A stretch of 64,000 nt of DNA from Baylisascaris procyonis (Eukaryota > Nematoda > Chromadorea > Rhabditida > Ascarididae): the NCBI GenBank assembly GCA_037389465.1, contig JAZARR010000221.1:5124501-5188500 (forward strand), given 5' to 3'. Positions 59,246-64,000 of the stretch are shown here, one piece after another (the stretch's first letter is position 1; every line of letters begins with the position of its first letter). A program made the position numbers and the translations under genes. A model generated the notes under the pieces. The model was not told the DNA's origin. It made no database searches and saw only the letters and a program-made list of their open reading frames with translations.

Positions 59246-60509
59246 CGGCGGGAAGTTCAAACGAAAAAAAATAAATGGGAAACGTTAGCAGATGGTTTTG
59301 TGAGAAGTGCATTGAATGTTGATGATCAAAATCGTTTTGCGTGGAAGAAAACGGACGTATATGCAAATTAGTTGAACACCATAGAAATGCGCCTAAACAA
59401 CGCTATAGTGGAAAATTTCCTCTCAATCCTTGAGCGGTTTTTTTTTTTGGAGGGAAACTTGTTGTTCTTCTTGAAATATTCAAATTTACCGATTAAATAG
59501 GGACGAAACTTGAAATTAATCAAAGATAAAAAAAAGTGAAAGAATTAATAATGAAGAAATATTTTATTTAGAAATAATTATTACTCTTGGAAATTGCCTA
59601 ATTTGTTGCGGAAATATATTCGATTCAAATATTTCAACTGTTAGCAATCCTTGATTGTTGACATTGAACAGTCGAAAATCATGCAATGCTCGAACGTTTT
59701 GCTTTCTTGAAATTAAATAAGCGAATTTGAGTTTTTCCATCTCTATCTATAATGCGCAAACTTTTTGAGGGACTAATGACGTTTCCATAAAGGAATCAGA
59801 ATGCGTAATTACTAGTTCCGGCTCTACCTCAGATTCCTTGCACGAGGAAATGCTCGACGATATCTGACCTGTAAAGTTAGATATCGTCGAGCATTTCCTC
59901 ATGCATAGAAGACATTTTATTTAAATTCCCTATTAATTAAGGCATGATGTAATTTTTCTTCGTTCGGTGATGCACGATCGACTGAGGTCGACGTCGAATC
60001 GTCCAAGAATGTACGGTTTTTCTAGCCTATTGAGTGCTCTGCGTAAAAATTTTCATTCTTTTGCACGGCGTTCTATTTATGATATCGAAAGTGGAAATAG
60101 AGTAAACTAAAACACATTTTTTTCTACCCACATATTTATTTTCATTTATTATTTAAAAAAATTTTTTTATTTACTACTCTTATCATGATAGCATGAAAAA
60201 GTGTAGCGATAGTTGAAAGGGAGTTTCGTAAATAGAATGTCTTCCATGCATCGATGAATTTGAAATTACTAAACATTATTGCAGTATGAAAACAATAAAA
60301 TTTCGGACACTTCACTCGAATCCGAAACGCTAAGTGAACTAATAAACCCACTCGAATATTCTAAGGATCTATTCTCGATAGTGATTGTCGATTTTCTGCA
60401 AAAGATTTCTCCGAAAACTCCTCGAGACATAAGCTTGAAATACTTGAAAACATTTGAGGGCGTTACTCGCCAACAATTCGACAAGTCGCTAATGGCTTTG
60501 CAGACATAA
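59246..60509 (+). CDS. 3' end of an unrecognised + strand gene, two exons
   Basis: Exon 59246-59356 (acceptor GAAAATAG, donor GTATAT) and terminal exon 60285-60509 (acceptor AACATTATTGCAG, TAA) join in phase 0 and give 111 residues. The first exon contains KWETLADGFVRSALNVDDQN. The second is acidic at first (SDTSLESETLSELINPLEYS) and then more hydrophobic/basic (VDFLQKISPKTPRD, FEGVTRQQFDKSLMALQ). Composition and splice sites look genuine, but I recognise no domain. A second open frame upstream (from acceptor ATATACAG at 59211: EVFIDKRGENSGGKFKRKK) overlaps the first exon and ends soon after an A8 run at 59264-59271; one extra A would fuse the two frames. More 5' exons were not found. Confidence 0.42.
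59839..59905. ncRNA. Perfect 22-bp stem hairpin, miRNA-precursor-like
   Basis: Arms 59844-59865 (starts GAGGAAATGCTCGACG) and 59879-59900 are exact reverse complements over 22 bp, with a 13-nt loop. After one C/A mismatch the outer bases TGCA/TGCA extend the stem by four more pairs. Stem length and loop size match a small-RNA precursor. It sits in the intron 59357-60284 of the + strand candidate gene. Complete pairing without bulges is unusual for an animal miRNA, so a recent inverted duplication or a tiny inverted-repeat element is the alternative. Transcribed strand unknown. Confidence 0.5.
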
Positions 60510-62393
<1,884 letters not shown>

Positions 62394-62615
62394 TCATTGC
62401 TTTAAACGATTCTTCGCCCAGTACTGCATAAATTCCACATCATCAGAAATTTTGATAAGTGAAGGCAAAGCAAAACGAAAAAGGGCATCACCTGAAACAC
62501 TTCTTTCCTTGCTCATAGACATAAATGTCAGAAGGAAGACAATAAGTGCGAAAAAGGCTACATGAGTGTCCTCCAAAACATTTAGAAGATTGTTTAAAAA
62601 CGAGCACTTACAGTC
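62394..62615 (-). CDS. Possible terminal exon, unrecognised
   Basis: On the - strand a strong acceptor (CTTTTTACTTCAG) is followed by 73 open codons and TGA. The peptide has a hydrophobic segment (HVAFFALIVFLLTFMSMS) followed by a polar/acidic tail (SGDALFRFALPSL, DDVEFMQYWAKNRLKQ). It enters in phase 0. It could be the last exon of a gene that begins right of the window, or a small membrane peptide starting at an internal Met. No family recognised. Confidence 0.35.
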   Translation of the reverse strand, partial: DCKCSFLNNLLNVLEDTHVAFFALIVFLLTFMSMSKERSVSGDALFRFALPSLIKISDDVEFMQYWAKNRLKQ

Positions 62616-64000
62616 CTGAAGTAAAAAGAAAAATCTATATTACGATACATAAGTGAACATATATGTTGACGAAGTGACGGTAGACAATCTTAACTCAGCT
62701 ATCAATTGTATTCAGTTGTGACAGCTAACATTAGTGAACACTGAGTTATTCGATATATGTCTAAATGCATAATCAGTCGTAACAATGTTAGCAAATGGAA
62801 AAAGATGCGAGTACTCTCTCTTATTGAAACGGTCTTACGATATATTCAACATAACATCAATTCCTCTGAAGCAGTACTCTATTCTATTCTCTAAAATATT
62901 CTCTATAATTTCTATGGAATTATTTTATGAATTTCATTGTCTACAATCAGCCATCTAATTTAAAAAAAATGCTCGTTAAAATACTGAAAAAGAAGCCATC
63001 GCGATCGGTATTTCTTTAGAAAATGTGCTACTGAGCAATATATGATAGAAGTTGAATTAAAAGAATACTGCTAAAAAATTATAGATTTATAAAATTTCCA
63101 CTAGAAAAGATAACCGTAAATGTGCATTACTTAATTTTTCATTTTAAAAGAGGAAACTTAAAGCGCAATAATGAACATATTGAGTAATAACGTTGAATAT
63201 GTAGACGCATAATAACCTATCGTTTTGATAGACATTTCTTAGTTATTCAAATAGTTCATGAAATATTCTTTGAGATTTTATGAAATAAAATCATCCATCA
63301 AACGGGTCTCTTTGTCTAATTTTTACAGTAATTATAACGATTGTTGCATGTAAGTTCTAGAACTCATCAAAGAAAATCTACGAGGATTTATTCGGTTGCA
63401 ATGTTTCTTTAGCTAACGAAATAAGCTTTGAAACGATGTGTATATATCAATTTGCCAAGTTACAAAAAAAAATAATGAAAAAGGTCCGTAAGCGATACTA
63501 TCATATACAAATGGGATCGCTCACCACAACAAATCTTGTGTAGAAGGCTCATCTTTTTCTGATCTAGTCAGTAACAGTAAATTTTGTCTTGGCACGTTTA
63601 AGACGTATTCAAATTTGAAGCCACATTTAGGCACATATGCATCTTCTAGGATTTGATGGAGGCCAGCTTAAAGCTTGCTACGGATGGCCATTTCATAACA
63701 TAGATTATATACAACGAATTTTGCAGCTTTAGTCATTTAGAAAAACCAGACAGATAGAAATAGACAATACATATGCGATTTCATAATGATGCATTTCCAA
63801 ATATAAAAACATGCGCAAGTGTTTCGAGGCTAAAGTGCTGCGAAAAAAATGCAAATCGGTTGATAAAATTGAAGCACTGCATGGTGCAGTCGCTATGAAT
63901 TTGTCAATGCATAACAAGTTAGCACTAAGGAATTGGATTCATCGAATAGGAAATTGGCATTTCATAAACCACTAGACCGCTATATTTGCAGCAAGCACAA
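62616..64000. other. Right edge, no supported gene
   Basis: AT-rich DNA with short chance open frames only. If the exon at 62394-62615 is real, this is its upstream intron. Confidence 0.45.

Overview
The window is AT-rich eukaryotic DNA with intron-containing genes, GT..AG junctions whose acceptors read TTTCAG/TTTTAG/TTACAG, and many TA and A/T microsatellites. A nematode is the best reading: the tyrosine phosphatase has the wording typical of the expanded nematode PTP family (CLDETRV, DFIHANW, GKPKCAQYWP), and two genes have a splice-acceptor-like TTACAG 4-29 nt before the ATG, as expected for spliced-leader trans-splicing. No bacterial gene, CRISPR array, rRNA or convincing tRNA was seen. 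Most gene models below are reconstructed by hand from splice sites and reading-frame phase, without homology searches.

Layout. (1) 274-4719, + strand: the 3' half of the Paf1-complex subunit CTR9, cut by the left window edge. (2) 4.7-8.7 kb: non-coding, with a (TA)n tract. (3) 8677-13238, - strand: a two-exon ANTP-class homeobox gene with an eh1 repressor motif; a 3.7-kb intron splits its homeodomain. An E-box/palindrome cluster lies just upstream. (4) 13.4-30.6 kb: a 17-kb gene-poor stretch with microsatellites and at best one weak exon. (5) 30603-36052, - strand: most of a cytoplasmic protein tyrosine phosphatase with intact catalytic motifs and a long Ser/Thr-rich tail. One of its introns holds a 148-bp 3' fragment of a retroposon with a 13-bp target-site duplication, and a possible + strand exon. 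(6) 39976-45695, - strand: a six-exon type I membrane protein with signal peptide, Cys-containing ectodomain, one transmembrane helix and a conserved-looking tail; family not recognised. (7) 46272-53548, - strand: an incomplete chain of exons that seem to encode a secreted protein whose last exon resembles the first exon of gene 6. (8) 59246-60509, + strand: two exons of an unrecognised gene, with a 22-bp perfect-stem hairpin in the intron. (9) 62394-62615, - strand: a possible last exon of a gene running off toward the right edge.

How they relate: no operon-like pathway clustering is evident. CTR9 is a general transcription elongation factor, the homeobox gene is a likely developmental repressor with a large non-coding neighbourhood, and the PTP and membrane/secreted genes lie in tandem on the - strand. 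The most unusual signals are the hairpin at 59.84 kb, the retroposon insertion at 32.0 kb, the possible antisense gene across the PTP locus, and the shared cysteine motif between the neighbouring secreted and membrane genes.
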